In this document: one piece after another, positions 40,618 to 49,214 of the stretch
How positions within the stretch are numbered: the first letter of the stretch is position 1
Layout of the letters: each line of letters opens with the position of its first letter
Source: Cypionkella sinensis
GTDB lineage: Bacteria; Pseudomonadota; Alphaproteobacteria; Rhodobacterales; Rhodobacteraceae
DNA: 64,000 nucleotides
Assembly (NCBI RefSeq): GCF_042646385.1
Contig: NZ_JBHRTO010000001.1
Span: 1,054,001 to 1,118,000, forward strand
Direction of reading: 5' to 3'
Program-made: the position numbers and the translations under genes
The notes under the pieces: model-generated
What the model was told of the DNA's origin: nothing
Seen by the model: the letters and a program-made list of their open reading frames with translations, nothing else
The model's database searches: none

Positions 40618-41256
40618 ATGTTAACTTTCTTTGGTAAAGGCCCACATGGCAAGGGCGCAGATCGCGCAAGTGCTGTGGCAGAGTTGCTCGCACCTTTGCA
40701 GCAGGTGCGCGGCTATTGGGAGGCGTTGCGGACGCAGGGCGGCTTGCCGCGGCGTGGGCAGGTTGATCCGCGCGGGATGGCCGATTGTCTGGACAAGGTA
40801 TTTCTGATCGAACAGATCGCGCCGGGATTGGCGCGGTTTCGGCTGGCGGGGATGGTGCTGAACGATCTGTTGGGCATGGATGTGCGAGGGATGCCGCTGT
40901 CGTCACTGTTCGAGCCGGTGGCACGGGCGCGGATTGGGGATGCGCTGGATCAGGTGTTCGCGGCCTCGGCCAGTCTGGACATCTGGTTGGAGGCCGAGCG
41001 TTCGCTGGGCCGCCCGGCCTTGTCGGGGCGGATGCTGTTGCTGCCGCTGGCCCCAGTGGCAACCGAGCCAAGGCTGGCGCTGGGGTGTCTTGTGACCGAG
41101 GGGGCGCTGGGGAGGCAGCCTCGGCGGTTTGCGATTTCGGGGTTGGTGCGGGAAGTCTTGGCCGAAACCGGGGCGCAGGTGATGCCGGATGCGCCGCTGG
41201 CACCGCCGCGCAGTTCCGGGCGGCCCGATCTGCGGCTGGTGCATTCGCGCGACTGA
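40618..41256 (+). CDS. PAS domain-containing protein
   Basis: This 212-residue cytosolic protein resembles the PAS_5 group of alphaproteobacteria: WEALRTQGGLPRRGQVDPRGMADCLDKVFLIEQIAPGLARFRLAGMVLNDLLGMDVRGMPLSSLF. It has a single sensor domain with no output domain, so it may act through a partner. The ATG follows TGGAGG. It is divergent from yicC. Confidence 0.82.
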   Translation: MLTFFGKGPHGKGADRASAVAELLAPLQQVRGYWEALRTQGGLPRRGQVDPRGMADCLDKVFLIEQIAPGLARFRLAGMVLNDLLGMDVRGMPLSSLFEPVARARIGDALDQVFAASASLDIWLEAERSLGRPALSGRMLLLPLAPVATEPRLALGCLVTEGALGRQPRRFAISGLVREVLAETGAQVMPDAPLAPPRSSGRPDLRLVHSRD

Positions 41257-41262
41257 GGGCAA

Positions 41263-41280
41263 GGGGGCGTATCCGCCCCC
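41263..41280. terminator. GC-rich hairpin after PAS gene
   Basis: GGGGGCG-TATC-CGCCCCC lies six bases after the stop, without a T-tract. Confidence 0.5.
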
Positions 41281-41324
41281 TGGGGGCGCCTCACCCCCGT
41301 GGCTGTTTCACGAGGCGGGATATG

Positions 41325-41352
41325 AAAAAAGGCGGGGATTTCCCCCGCCTTT
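41325..41352. terminator. bidirectional terminator between PAS and DAHP synthase genes
   Basis: A6-GGCGGGG pairs with CCCCGCC-TTT around ATTTC, between convergent genes. Confidence 0.7.
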
Positions 41353-41373
41353 CTGTTGAAAGGGATCGCTGTC

Positions 41374-42744
41374 TTACAGCGCGACGCGGCGGGCTGCTTC
41401 ACGCTGCGACGAAAGTTCTTCCGACACAAGGAACGCCAATTCCAGCGATTGCGAGGCGTTCAGGCGCGGGTCGCAAGCGGTATGGTAGCGGTCGGCAAGG
41501 TTTTCATCCGACACAGCGCGCAGGCCGCCGGTGCATTCGGTCACGTCTTGGCCGGTCATTTCGAAATGCACGCCACCGGGGATGGTGCCTTCGGCTTTGT
41601 GGATCTGGAAGAATTCGCGGACCTCGCGCAGCACCGATTCAAACGGCCGGGTTTTATAGCCCGAGGCCGCTTTGATGGTGTTGCCGTGCATCGGGTCGCA
41701 AGACCAGACCACGTTCGCGCCTTCTTCCTGCACGGCCTTGATCAGACGCGGCAGGTTTTCACCCACTTTGCCCGCGCCAAAGCGCGCGATCAGGGTCAGG
41801 CGGCCTGCTTCGTTTTGCGGGTTCAGCTTGGCCATCAGCACTTTCAGATCATCGGCGGTGGTGGTCGGGCCGCATTTCAGACCGATCGGGTTCAGCACGC
41901 CACGCGCAAATTCAACATGCGCGCCGTCGGGCTGACGGGTGCGGTCGCCGATCCAGATCATATGGCCGGAGCCTGCGACGTTCTGGCCAGTGATGCTATC
42001 GACGCGGCAGAGGGCTTCTTCATATTCCAGCAGCAGCGATTCGTGGCTGGTGTAGAAATCAACCGTGGCCAGCGACGGGGCGCTGTCCGAGGTGATGCCC
42101 GCCGCGTTCATGAAATCGAGCGCATCAGAGATGCGGTTCGACAACTCGCGGTAGCGCTCGGCCTTGTCATGCTCGGCAAAGCCAAGCGTCCAGGAGTGGA
42201 CGCGGTGGATGTCGGCAAAACCGCCGGTCGAGAAGGCGCGCAGCAGGTTCAGGCTGGCGGCGGCTTGGGTATAGGCTTGCAGCATCCGCGACGGATCGGG
42301 GCGACGCGCCTCGACCGTGGCGTCAAAGCCGTTGATGATGTCACCGCGGTAGGATGGGTATTCGACGCCGCCGATCATCTCGGTATTGGCCGAGCGCGGC
42401 TTGGCGAATTGGCCTGCCATGCGGCCGACCTTGATCACCGGCACTTTCGCGCCATAGGTCAGCACCACCGCCATTTGCAGCATGACGCGGAAGGTGTCGC
42501 GGATGTTGTCGGCCGAGAATTCGGCGAAACTTTCGGCGCAGTCACCGCCCTGCAGCAAGAACGCTTTACCCTCACCCGCCAAGGCCAGTTGTTTCTTCAG
42601 CTTGCGGGCTTCGCCTGCAAAGACCAGCGGGGGATATTTGGCCAGTTGCGCCTCAACCGCGTTGAGGGCTGCGGTGTCCGGATAATCAGGCATCTGCACA
42701 CGCGGTTTTGCGCGCCAATCCGATTTCGTCCATCCTTTGGTCAT
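41374..42744 (-). CDS. 3-deoxy-7-phosphoheptulonate synthase, class II
   Basis: This 456-residue plant-type DAHP synthase starts the shikimate pathway. Signature segments include PPLVFAGEARKLKKQLALAGEGKAFLLQGGDCAESF, MAGQFAKPRS, HEALLLEYEE-like SHESLLLEYEEALCR, and MTGQDVTECTGG with the metal-site residues. The ATG at 42744 follows GGAGGGGGAA. It stands alone and is divergent from the GlxA-type regulator. Confidence 0.95.
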   Translation of the reverse strand: MTKGWTKSDWRAKPRVQMPDYPDTAALNAVEAQLAKYPPLVFAGEARKLKKQLALAGEGKAFLLQGGDCAESFAEFSADNIRDTFRVMLQMAVVLTYGAKVPVIKVGRMAGQFAKPRSANTEMIGGVEYPSYRGDIINGFDATVEARRPDPSRMLQAYTQAAASLNLLRAFSTGGFADIHRVHSWTLGFAEHDKAERYRELSNRISDALDFMNAAGITSDSAPSLATVDFYTSHESLLLEYEEALCRVDSITGQNVAGSGHMIWIGDRTRQPDGAHVEFARGVLNPIGLKCGPTTTADDLKVLMAKLNPQNEAGRLTLIARFGAGKVGENLPRLIKAVQEEGANVVWSCDPMHGNTIKAASGYKTRPFESVLREVREFFQIHKAEGTIPGGVHFEMTGQDVTECTGGLRAVSDENLADRYHTACDPRLNASQSLELAFLVSEELSSQREAARRVAL

Positions 42745-42897
42745 GGGAGTTCCCCCTCCGTTAGCGATACCGGGGCGGTATAAGAAAATTATGGCGGAAA
42801 GCAAAGAGCGAAAGCCGCCGATTATGGCGTGATCGCCCTTGCAGAGGTGCGTTTTTCCTGTTTCCTTGCGTCGAAACCGACACAATCAGGTCGCATC

Positions 42898-43923
42898 ATG
42901 CCCGCCCCTTCGCGCAAAGCCACCCAGGTAGAAAAAGAGGACGCGCCGCGGCGCTTCGTGTTTCTGCTGCTGGACAAGTTCACCATGATCAACTTCGCAG
43001 GCGCTATCGAGCCGTTGCGACTGGCCAATCATGTGATGGGCTTTCCGGTTTACACTTGGGCTTTGTGTGGTGAAGGCGGGGTGGAAAAGACCTGTTCAAA
43101 TGGCGCGACGTTCAAGTTGGATTTCGGGCTGGATGAAGTTGACCGCGAAGACACCATTCTGGTTTGCGGCGGCATCGAGATTCAAAAGACCACATCCAAG
43201 CCGGTGATCGGCTGGCTGCGGCGCGAGGCGCGGCGGGGGGTGGCGATTGGTGGGCTTTGCACCGGGGCCTATGCTTTGGCAAAGGCCGGTCTGCTGGATG
43301 GCAAGAAAGCGACGATCCATTGGGAGAACCAGGACGGTTTTGCCGAGGAGTTCGAGGAGGTCAAGCTGACCAAATCGGTGTTCGTGATGGATGGCAACCG
43401 CTGGTCTACCGCCGGGGGGATTTCGTCGATTGACCTGATGCTGCGCATCATTGCGTCAGACCATGGCGAGGATCTGGCGAATAATGTCGCCGACCTGATG
43501 ATCTATTCCACCATCCGCACCGATCAGGACACGCAACGGCTGTCGATCCCGACGCGGATCGGGGTGCGGCATCCGAAGCTGAGCCAGGTCATTCAAATGA
43601 TGGAAAACGCCATCGAAGACCCGCTGAGCCCTGCCGATCTGGCCGAGGATGTCGGCATGTCGACCCGGCAGTTGGAGCGGTTGTTCCGCCGCTATCTGAA
43701 CCGTTCGCCCAAGCGGTATTACATGGAGTTGCGGCTGCAAAAGGCGCGCAACCTGCTGATGCAGACCGATATGAGCGTGATCAACGTGGCACTGGCCTGC
43801 GGCTTTGCCAGCCCGTCGCATTTCTCGAAATGCTACCGCAGCCACTATAACACCACGCCCTACCGCGAGCGGGGCACCCAAGGGATGCCCAGCCCCGGCA
43901 TTGGCGTGCGGTTGTCGATTTAA
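42898..43923 (+). CDS. GlxA family (GbdR-like) AraC-type regulator
   Basis: This 341-residue protein has an N-terminal DJ-1/PfpI-like amidotransferase fold (RRFVFLLLDKFTMINFAGAIEPLRLAN, about residues 15-180) and a C-terminal AraC helix-turn-helix pair (about 240-330, LAEDVGMSTRQLERLFRRYLNRSPKRYYMELRLQKARNLL). The nucleophile elbow is IGGLCTGAYALA, with the cysteine kept as in GlxA relatives. Similar proteins (GbdR) regulate glycine betaine and dimethylglycine catabolism. The ATG at 42898 is the best-placed start; the upstream 23-residue extension is not homologous. Confidence 0.85.
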   Translation: MPAPSRKATQVEKEDAPRRFVFLLLDKFTMINFAGAIEPLRLANHVMGFPVYTWALCGEGGVEKTCSNGATFKLDFGLDEVDREDTILVCGGIEIQKTTSKPVIGWLRREARRGVAIGGLCTGAYALAKAGLLDGKKATIHWENQDGFAEEFEEVKLTKSVFVMDGNRWSTAGGISSIDLMLRIIASDHGEDLANNVADLMIYSTIRTDQDTQRLSIPTRIGVRHPKLSQVIQMMENAIEDPLSPADLAEDVGMSTRQLERLFRRYLNRSPKRYYMELRLQKARNLLMQTDMSVINVALACGFASPSHFSKCYRSHYNTTPYRERGTQGMPSPGIGVRLSI

Positions 43924-44288
43924 TAGCCTTCGTTGCAGAAGGCGGCGGTGATCTCACAGCCGCTGTCGTTTTCGCTGCAAATATCCAGTGCGTTGTCAAT
44001 CGCGGTGGCTGATGACAGATCAGAAGCCGCGCCCCAGCCATGGCCCTGCCCCACGGCAATCGCGCCGCATTGCTGGAAAACCAACGCGGTGTCGCAATCT
44101 TCAGACCCACATTGCTGATAGGCTTCGGTTTCGGCCAGAGTTTCGGTTTCAAAATTGGTGGCGGTTCCCGCGATGCCCGTTGACGGCGAGATGGCGATGG
44201 CCGCGTAAAGCCCTTCGGCCCGGGCGGTGGTGGTCACGGCAAGCAGTAGGCAAGTGCTTGCGAACAAGGGCAAAAGTGGTTTGGTCAT
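43920..44288 (-). CDS. secreted DUF4189 protein
   Basis: This 122-residue protein has a signal peptide ending near TARAE (about residue 24). Cysteine-rich mature sequence follows (AYQQCGSEDCDTALVFQQCGAIAVGQGHGWGAA ... ALDICSENDSGCEITAAFCNEGY), typical of DUF4189, with at least six cysteines that may pair. The function is unknown. Its stop overlaps the stop of the convergent GlxA-type gene by four bases. The ATG at 44288 is preferred to the TTG at 44300. Confidence 0.78.
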   Translation of the reverse strand: MTKPLLPLFASTCLLLAVTTTARAEGLYAAIAISPSTGIAGTATNFETETLAETEAYQQCGSEDCDTALVFQQCGAIAVGQGHGWGAASDLSSATAIDNALDICSENDSGCEITAAFCNEGY

Positions 44289-44835
44289 CAGGCGGGGCAA
44301 CGCGTCTCTCCGTTCAGGTGTTTTTGTTGGTGATGAAATTCAGGTGTCATGCGGCATAGGGCAAACAGAAGTATTGGGCCAGAATTTCGGGCACGGGTTT
44401 GTGCACTTTCCAGCGGATGATACCCAAGGCGGTTGGCAGCGCTTGCCTTGGACCGGCCAAACCGACCCGCTGACCGCGTCTAAAAAACTGAGGCAAGCGG
44501 CACAGGCCGCGCGCGACGTTCAGAAAATTCACGGATTGCCCTTGTCTGCCTGCCCTATGCCACTGTTGCACCCGCCCCGCTGCGCTGTCCAGACCATAGG
44601 CTCAAGGCGCGTGATGCGTCCCGTGCAGCGGGGTTTGAGAACCGAAAGCGAAGGCAGCCCGTCTGCAAACTACTTTAAGCTGGAAATAAAATGCTTTCCG
44701 CTTTAGCCTAATCGCAACCTGCCGCAGGTAGAGCTGATGTATCCGAAGAAATTGTTGTCGTTTTAGACGCTTTTCTTTTCGGAAACCTCACTCTAGGCTC
44801 GACGGCAGGATTGCGATCCAACATGGGAGATAACA
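44289..44835. other. gene-free region upstream of livK
   Basis: This 547-base stretch holds a 159-codon plus-strand frame and a 74-codon minus-strand frame. Neither has a ribosome site, signal peptide or recognisable domain, so both are treated as open by chance. A palindrome ACCTGC-C-GCAGGT lies at 44717-44729, about 110 bases before livK, in a region that must contain the livK promoter. Confidence 0.4.
44717..44729. promoter_or_regulatory. palindrome ACCTGC-C-GCAGGT upstream of livK
   Basis: Perfect 6-bp arms around one C lie 107 bases before the livK start. A regulator cannot be named. Confidence 0.3.
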
Positions 44836-46026
44836 ATGAAAAAACTGCTTTTGGCCACGGCGGCAACCGCCCTTATGGCTGGTGCTGCTTCGGCGGAAGA
44901 TGTGAAGATCGGCGTGCTGATCGGCTTTACCGGGCCAATCGAATCGCTGACCGGCCATATGGCCAATGCAGCGGAACTGGCGATGTCGGAAGCCAATGCT
45001 TCGGGCAAAGCGCTGAACGGCTGGAACTTTGTCTCGGTACGCGCCGATGACACCTGCGGCGACTCGGCAGCTGGCACTGCAGCGGCAGAGCGCATCGTCA
45101 CCGCAGACGGCGTCAAAGGCATCATGGGCGGCGACTGCTCGGGTGTGACCGGCGCTGTGCTGCAAAACGTGGCGCGTCCGAACGGCATCGTGATGGTGTC
45201 GCCCTCGGCCACCTCGCCCGCGCTGTCGACCGCAGAAGATGACGGCCTGTTCTTCCGCACCGCACCTTCGGATGCGCGTGAAGGCGAAGTCATGGCAGAC
45301 ATCCTGACCGAGCATGGCGTGAAGTCGATCGCGCTGACCTATTCGAACACCGACTACGGCAAGGGTCTGGCCGAAGCGATTTCGGCTTCCTTCACCGCCA
45401 AGGGCGGCACCGTGACCATCAACATCCCGCACGAAGACGGCAAGGCTGATTACTCGGCCGAAGTTGCTTCGCTGGCGGCGGCTGGTGGCGATCTGCTGGT
45501 GGTTGCTGGCTATCTGGACCAAGGCGGCAAAGGCATCATCCAAGCCTCGCTCGACGCCGGTGCCTTCACCAAGTTCGGTCTGCCGGGCGGTATGGTGGGT
45601 GACAACCTGCCGAAAGCCATCGGCCCGGCGCTGGACGGCTCCTATGGCCAGGTCGCGCAATCGGACAGCCCCGGTGCAGCGATCCTGATCGAAATGGGCA
45701 AAACCAATTCGGCACCGTTCGATGCAACCTCGCCCTATGCGCCGGAATCCTATGACGCAGCGGCGATGATCATCCTGGCGATGCAGGCGGCAAACTCCAC
45801 CGATTCCAAAGTCTACAAAGACAAGATGATGGAAATCGCCAACGCTCCGGGTGAGAAAATCCTGCCCGGAGAAATCGGCAAGGCGCTGGAGCTGCTCGCC
45901 GCTGGCAAGGACATCGACTATGAAGGTGCCTCGGGCGTCGAACTGATCGGCAATGGCGAAAGCGCTGGCCGTTACAAAGAGTTCGAGATCAAGGACGGCA
46001 AATACGAAACCATCAAGTTCCGTTGA
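44836..46026 (+). CDS. livK: branched-chain amino acid type ABC transporter substrate-binding protein
   Basis: This 396-residue periplasmic protein has a clear signal peptide (KKLLLATAATALMAGAASAE). The two-lobed LivJ/LivK fold begins VKIGVLIGFTGPIESLTGHMANAAELAMSEAN. The pattern MGGDCSGVTGAVLQNVARPNGIVMVSPSATSP is typical. The ligand may be branched-chain amino acids or amides and cannot be fixed. The ATG follows GGGAGA. A hairpin 24 bases after the stop separates it from the rest of the operon. Confidence 0.9.
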   Translation: MKKLLLATAATALMAGAASAEDVKIGVLIGFTGPIESLTGHMANAAELAMSEANASGKALNGWNFVSVRADDTCGDSAAGTAAAERIVTADGVKGIMGGDCSGVTGAVLQNVARPNGIVMVSPSATSPALSTAEDDGLFFRTAPSDAREGEVMADILTEHGVKSIALTYSNTDYGKGLAEAISASFTAKGGTVTINIPHEDGKADYSAEVASLAAAGGDLLVVAGYLDQGGKGIIQASLDAGAFTKFGLPGGMVGDNLPKAIGPALDGSYGQVAQSDSPGAAILIEMGKTNSAPFDATSPYAPESYDAAAMIILAMQAANSTDSKVYKDKMMEIANAPGEKILPGEIGKALELLAAGKDIDYEGASGVELIGNGESAGRYKEFEIKDGKYETIKFR

Positions 46027-46049
46027 TCTTGTGGTGAATTAACCTTAGC

Positions 46050-46076
46050 ACGGCCCGAGGTTTTGCCTCGGGCCGT
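46050..46076 (+). terminator. intra-operon hairpin between livK and livG
   Basis: A perfect 10-bp CGGCCCGAGG/CCTCGGGCCG stem around TTTTG, extended by an A-T pair, follows livK. There is no T-tract, so it is likely a stabilising or partially terminating hairpin that raises livK mRNA over the rest. Confidence 0.6.
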
Positions 46077-46089
46077 TGCTGTAAATGAG

Positions 46090-46137
46090 CACGCCCGCAT
46101 GGGAAGCCTGCAATTCAACACGCCCGCATGGCAAGCC
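46090..46137. repeat. 19-base direct repeat between livK and livG
   Basis: CACGCCCGCATGGGAAGCC and CACGCCCGCATGGCAAGCC start 29 bases apart and differ at one base. The second overlaps CATGGC-AA-GCCATG. Confidence 0.6.
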
Positions 46138-46166
46138 ATGACAAGAGGCGGCGGACAGGGGGAAAT

Positions 46167-46952
46167 ATGATCGTTGTCGAAGACCTGCACAGGCATTTCG
46201 GCGGGTTTCGCGCCGTGGACGGGGCCTCGCTGGAAATCAAGGCCGGGTCGATCACCGGGTTGATCGGGCCGAATGGCGCGGGCAAGACCACGTTGTTCAA
46301 CGTGATCGCCGGGCGGCTTCAACCGACCAGCGGACGGGTGAAGATGGCGGGCGAGGATATTACCGGCCTGCCGCCGCATGAGTTGTTCGGCAAGGGTCTG
46401 CTGCGGACGTTTCAGATCGCGCATGAGTTTGGCAGCATGACGGTGCGGGAAAACCTGATGATGGTGCCTGCGCACCAATCGGGCGAAAGCCTGTGGAACG
46501 CCTGTTTCCGCCGCGGCGCTGTGGCCGCCGAAGAACGCCGCATCCGCGAGAAGGCCGATGAGGTGCTGGAGTTTCTGACGATCACCCATCTGGCCGATCA
46601 GCGTGCCGCTAATATCTCGGGCGGGCAGAAAAAGCTGCTGGAATTGGGCCGGACGATGATGGTCGACGCCAAGATGGTTTTCCTCGATGAGGTTGGCGCG
46701 GGTGTGAACCGCACGCTTCTGAACACCATCGGCGATGCCATCGTGCGGCTGAACAAAGAGCGCGGCTATACGTTCTGCGTCATCGAACATGACATGGATT
46801 TCATCGCCCGCATCTGCAACCCGGTGATCTGTATGGCCGAGGGCAAGGTGCTGGCGCAGGGGACAGTGGACGAAGTGAAGAACAACGAAAAGGTCATCGA
46901 GGCCTATCTGGGCACCGGGCTGAAGAACAAGGTGAAGGAGGCGGCAGTATGA
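46167..46952 (+). CDS. livG: ABC transporter ATP-binding protein (LivG-like)
   Basis: This 261-residue ATPase has Walker A GPNGAGKTT, the signature ISGGQKKLLELGRTMM and Walker B MVFLDE. Here the residue pair after FLDE is VG in place of the usual P-(S/T)-AG: the motif reads FLDEVGAGVN. The H-loop CVIEHDMDF is normal. It energises import. The ATG at 46167 follows GGGGGAAAT. Its stop overlaps the next gene start by ATGA. Confidence 0.93.
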   Translation: MIVVEDLHRHFGGFRAVDGASLEIKAGSITGLIGPNGAGKTTLFNVIAGRLQPTSGRVKMAGEDITGLPPHELFGKGLLRTFQIAHEFGSMTVRENLMMVPAHQSGESLWNACFRRGAVAAEERRIREKADEVLEFLTITHLADQRAANISGGQKKLLELGRTMMVDAKMVFLDEVGAGVNRTLLNTIGDAIVRLNKERGYTFCVIEHDMDFIARICNPVICMAEGKVLAQGTVDEVKNNEKVIEAYLGTGLKNKVKEAAV

Positions 46953-47494
46953 AGCACTGGAGCATCCCGCTCGCTGCGGCCTTGGCCTCAACCCCCGTCA
47001 TTTCGAGTGCAGAACAGGCGGCCTTGGAAGATTGCAAAAAGATTTCCGCGGTACTTTCTTTTTGTGGCGAAACGTCGGGAGAGGACACGTCTGGCTGGAA
47101 ATCGTGGCCCTCTAAGCGTGACGACGAGGCCATTTATTACACCATGAGTCTTGGAGACACGGCTACAGTCGTTTCCACCACAAAGTTGCCCGAAACCGGT
47201 GGGCTAACTTTAGAGCAGATCGCGGCAAAGCTTGCGACTGGCCCTAAAAGTTTGCACTTAACTCACGGACCTCTTCTAACGTCTTACGCAGATTCTGTTG
47301 ATGGACGCGTAGCAGAAACGCGGGTCTATTCGGACGAAGTAAACAAAAAGCCAATGGTCTACGTTCAGACATGGTTCAATACTGATGACGCTCTTGTTCA
47401 AATTGTAACCTCAGCGCCCGCGTCAGATCCTTGGACTGATTGGAAAGCGGTCCACAACGCTTTTCTGGCCGCAACCCGCTATGAGGCAAATTGA
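46949..47494 (+). CDS. secreted protein of unknown function inside the liv operon
   Basis: This 181-residue protein has a signal peptide (KHWSIPLAAALASTPVISSAE, cleavage near residue 21) and two cysteines close to the mature start (EDCKK and SFCGE) that could pair. No domain is recognised. The gene overlaps livG by ATGA and livF by TGATG, so it is fully embedded in the operon. Its base composition is visibly less GC-rich than the flanking genes, suggesting later acquisition. A periplasmic accessory of the transporter is one possibility. Confidence 0.8.
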   Translation: MKHWSIPLAAALASTPVISSAEQAALEDCKKISAVLSFCGETSGEDTSGWKSWPSKRDDEAIYYTMSLGDTATVVSTTKLPETGGLTLEQIAAKLATGPKSLHLTHGPLLTSYADSVDGRVAETRVYSDEVNKKPMVYVQTWFNTDDALVQIVTSAPASDPWTDWKAVHNAFLAATRYEAN

Positions 47495-48204
47495 TGGCTG
47501 AACCCTTCCTGATTGGTGAGAATATGACCGGCGGTTATGGCGCGGTGGATATTCTGCACAACTGCACGATTGCCGTCGAAAAGGGCCAGATCGCGGTGAT
47601 CGTTGGCCCGAATGGCGCGGGCAAATCCACTGCGATGAAGGCGGTGTTCGGCATGCTGAACTTGCGCGGTGGCGCGGTCAAACTGGCGGGTGAGGATATC
47701 ACCAAGCTTTCGCCGCAAGCGCGTGTGCGCAAGGGCATGGGCTTTGTGCCGCAGACCAGCAACATCTTCACCAGCATGACGGTGGAAGAAAACCTTGAGA
47801 TGGGCGCGTTCATCCGCACCGATGACATCAAGGACACGATGGCGCAGGTCTATGACCTGTTCCCGATCCTGAAGCAAAAGCGCTATCAGGCTGCCGGAGA
47901 GCTTTCTGGCGGGCAGCGTCAGCAGGTGGCCGTGGGCCGTGCGTTGATGACGCAGCCGAAGGTGCTGATGCTGGACGAGCCGACCGCTGGCGTGTCGCCC
48001 ATCGTGATGGACGAATTGTTCGACCGCATCATCGAGGTTGCCCGCACCGGGATCTCCATTCTGATGGTGGAACAAAACGCCCGTCAGGCGCTGGATATTG
48101 CCGATAAAGGCTATGTGCTGGTGCAGGGCTCCAACCGCTTTACCGACACGGGGGCCGCTTTGCTTGCCGATCCCGAAGTCCGTCGTTCGTTCCTGGGGGG
48201 CTGA
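47494..48204 (+). CDS. livF: ABC transporter ATP-binding protein (LivF-like)
   Basis: This 236-residue ATPase has Walker A GPNGAGKSTAMKAVFGML, the signature LSGGQRQQVAVGRALM and Walker B VLMLDEPTAG, with H-loop MVEQNARQAL. It is the partner of the LivG-like ATPase. The ATG at 47494 shares its A with the preceding TGA stop. Confidence 0.94.
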   Translation: MAEPFLIGENMTGGYGAVDILHNCTIAVEKGQIAVIVGPNGAGKSTAMKAVFGMLNLRGGAVKLAGEDITKLSPQARVRKGMGFVPQTSNIFTSMTVEENLEMGAFIRTDDIKDTMAQVYDLFPILKQKRYQAAGELSGGQRQQVAVGRALMTQPKVLMLDEPTAGVSPIVMDELFDRIIEVARTGISILMVEQNARQALDIADKGYVLVQGSNRFTDTGAALLADPEVRRSFLGG

Positions 48205-48208
48205 GGTC

Positions 48209-49213
48209 ATGGATATTCTGAACGCCCTTGTGGCCTTTCTGAACTTTGTTGTGGTGCCGGGGTTTTCCTATGGCAGCCAGTTGGCGCTTGGGGCGCTGGG
48301 GTTGACGCTGATTTTCGGCATCCTGCGGTTTTCCAACTTTGCCCATGGCGATACCATGGCTTTTGGCACGATGTGGGTGATCCTGATCACCTGGTGGCTG
48401 CAAAGCATGGGCATCACGGCCGGGCCATTGCCTACAGCGCTGCTGGCCCTGCCCTTTGGCATCGCCATCACCTGCGCCTTCACACTGGCCACTGACCGTG
48501 TGGTGTATCGGTTCTACCGGCAGAAAAAGGCGGCTTCGATCATTCTGGTGATCGTCTCGACGGGTGTGATGTTCATCATGAACGGTCTGACCCGGATCAT
48601 TATCGGGGCGGAAGAGCAAAGCTTTGCCGATGGCGGGCGCTTTGTGATGACGGCGCAGCAGTTCAAGGACGCGACGGGGCTGCAAGAGGGTCTGGCCATC
48701 AAATCCACCACCGCGATCACCATTGTGATGGCGGCGGTCTGTGTGGCGGCGCTGTTCTGGTTCTTGCAGAAAACCCGCACCGGCAAGTCGATGCGGGCGT
48801 TTTCTGACAATGAAGATCTGGCGCTGCTGTCGGGGATCAACCCCGAGCGTGTGGTGGTGGTGACGTGGATCATCGCCACGGCGCTGGCGGTGATTGCGGG
48901 CACGCTTTACGGGCTGGACAAAAGCTTCCGTCCGTTCCTGTATTTCCAACTGCTGTTGCCGATTGCGGCCGCGGCGGTGGTGGGCGGGCTTGGCAACCCG
49001 CTGGGCGCGATTGCGGGCGGCTTCATCATCGCGTTTTCCGAGGTGTTCGTGACCTATGCCTGGAAAAAGGTGGTGCTGTATCTGGTTGATGTTGACCTCG
49101 CGCCGACGCAACTGCTGCAACTTTTGTCCACCGATTACAAATTCGCGGTCAGTTTCTCGATCCTGATCATCGTGCTGCTGTTCATGCCGACCGGCATCTT
49201 TAAGGGGAAGTGA
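48209..49213 (+). CDS. livH: branched-chain amino acid type permease (LivH-like)
   Basis: This 334-residue permease has about eight hydrophobic helices and the family segments LTLIFGILRFSNFAHGDTMAFG and GRAFSDNEDLALLSGINPERV-like loop (MRAFSDNEDLALLSGINPERVVVVTW). It forms the membrane channel with LivM. The ATG at 48209 is preferred because it begins the first membrane helix five bases after livF. Confidence 0.92.
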   Translation: MDILNALVAFLNFVVVPGFSYGSQLALGALGLTLIFGILRFSNFAHGDTMAFGTMWVILITWWLQSMGITAGPLPTALLALPFGIAITCAFTLATDRVVYRFYRQKKAASIILVIVSTGVMFIMNGLTRIIIGAEEQSFADGGRFVMTAQQFKDATGLQEGLAIKSTTAITIVMAAVCVAALFWFLQKTRTGKSMRAFSDNEDLALLSGINPERVVVVTWIIATALAVIAGTLYGLDKSFRPFLYFQLLLPIAAAAVVGGLGNPLGAIAGGFIIAFSEVFVTYAWKKVVLYLVDVDLAPTQLLQLLSTDYKFAVSFSILIIVLLFMPTGIFKGK

Positions 49214-49214
49214 C

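Noticed and set aside
44227..44706. 159-codon plus-strand frame upstream of livK
   Set aside because: It starts inside the signal-peptide region of the DUF4189 gene on the other strand, lacks a ribosome site and has no similarity I can recognise.
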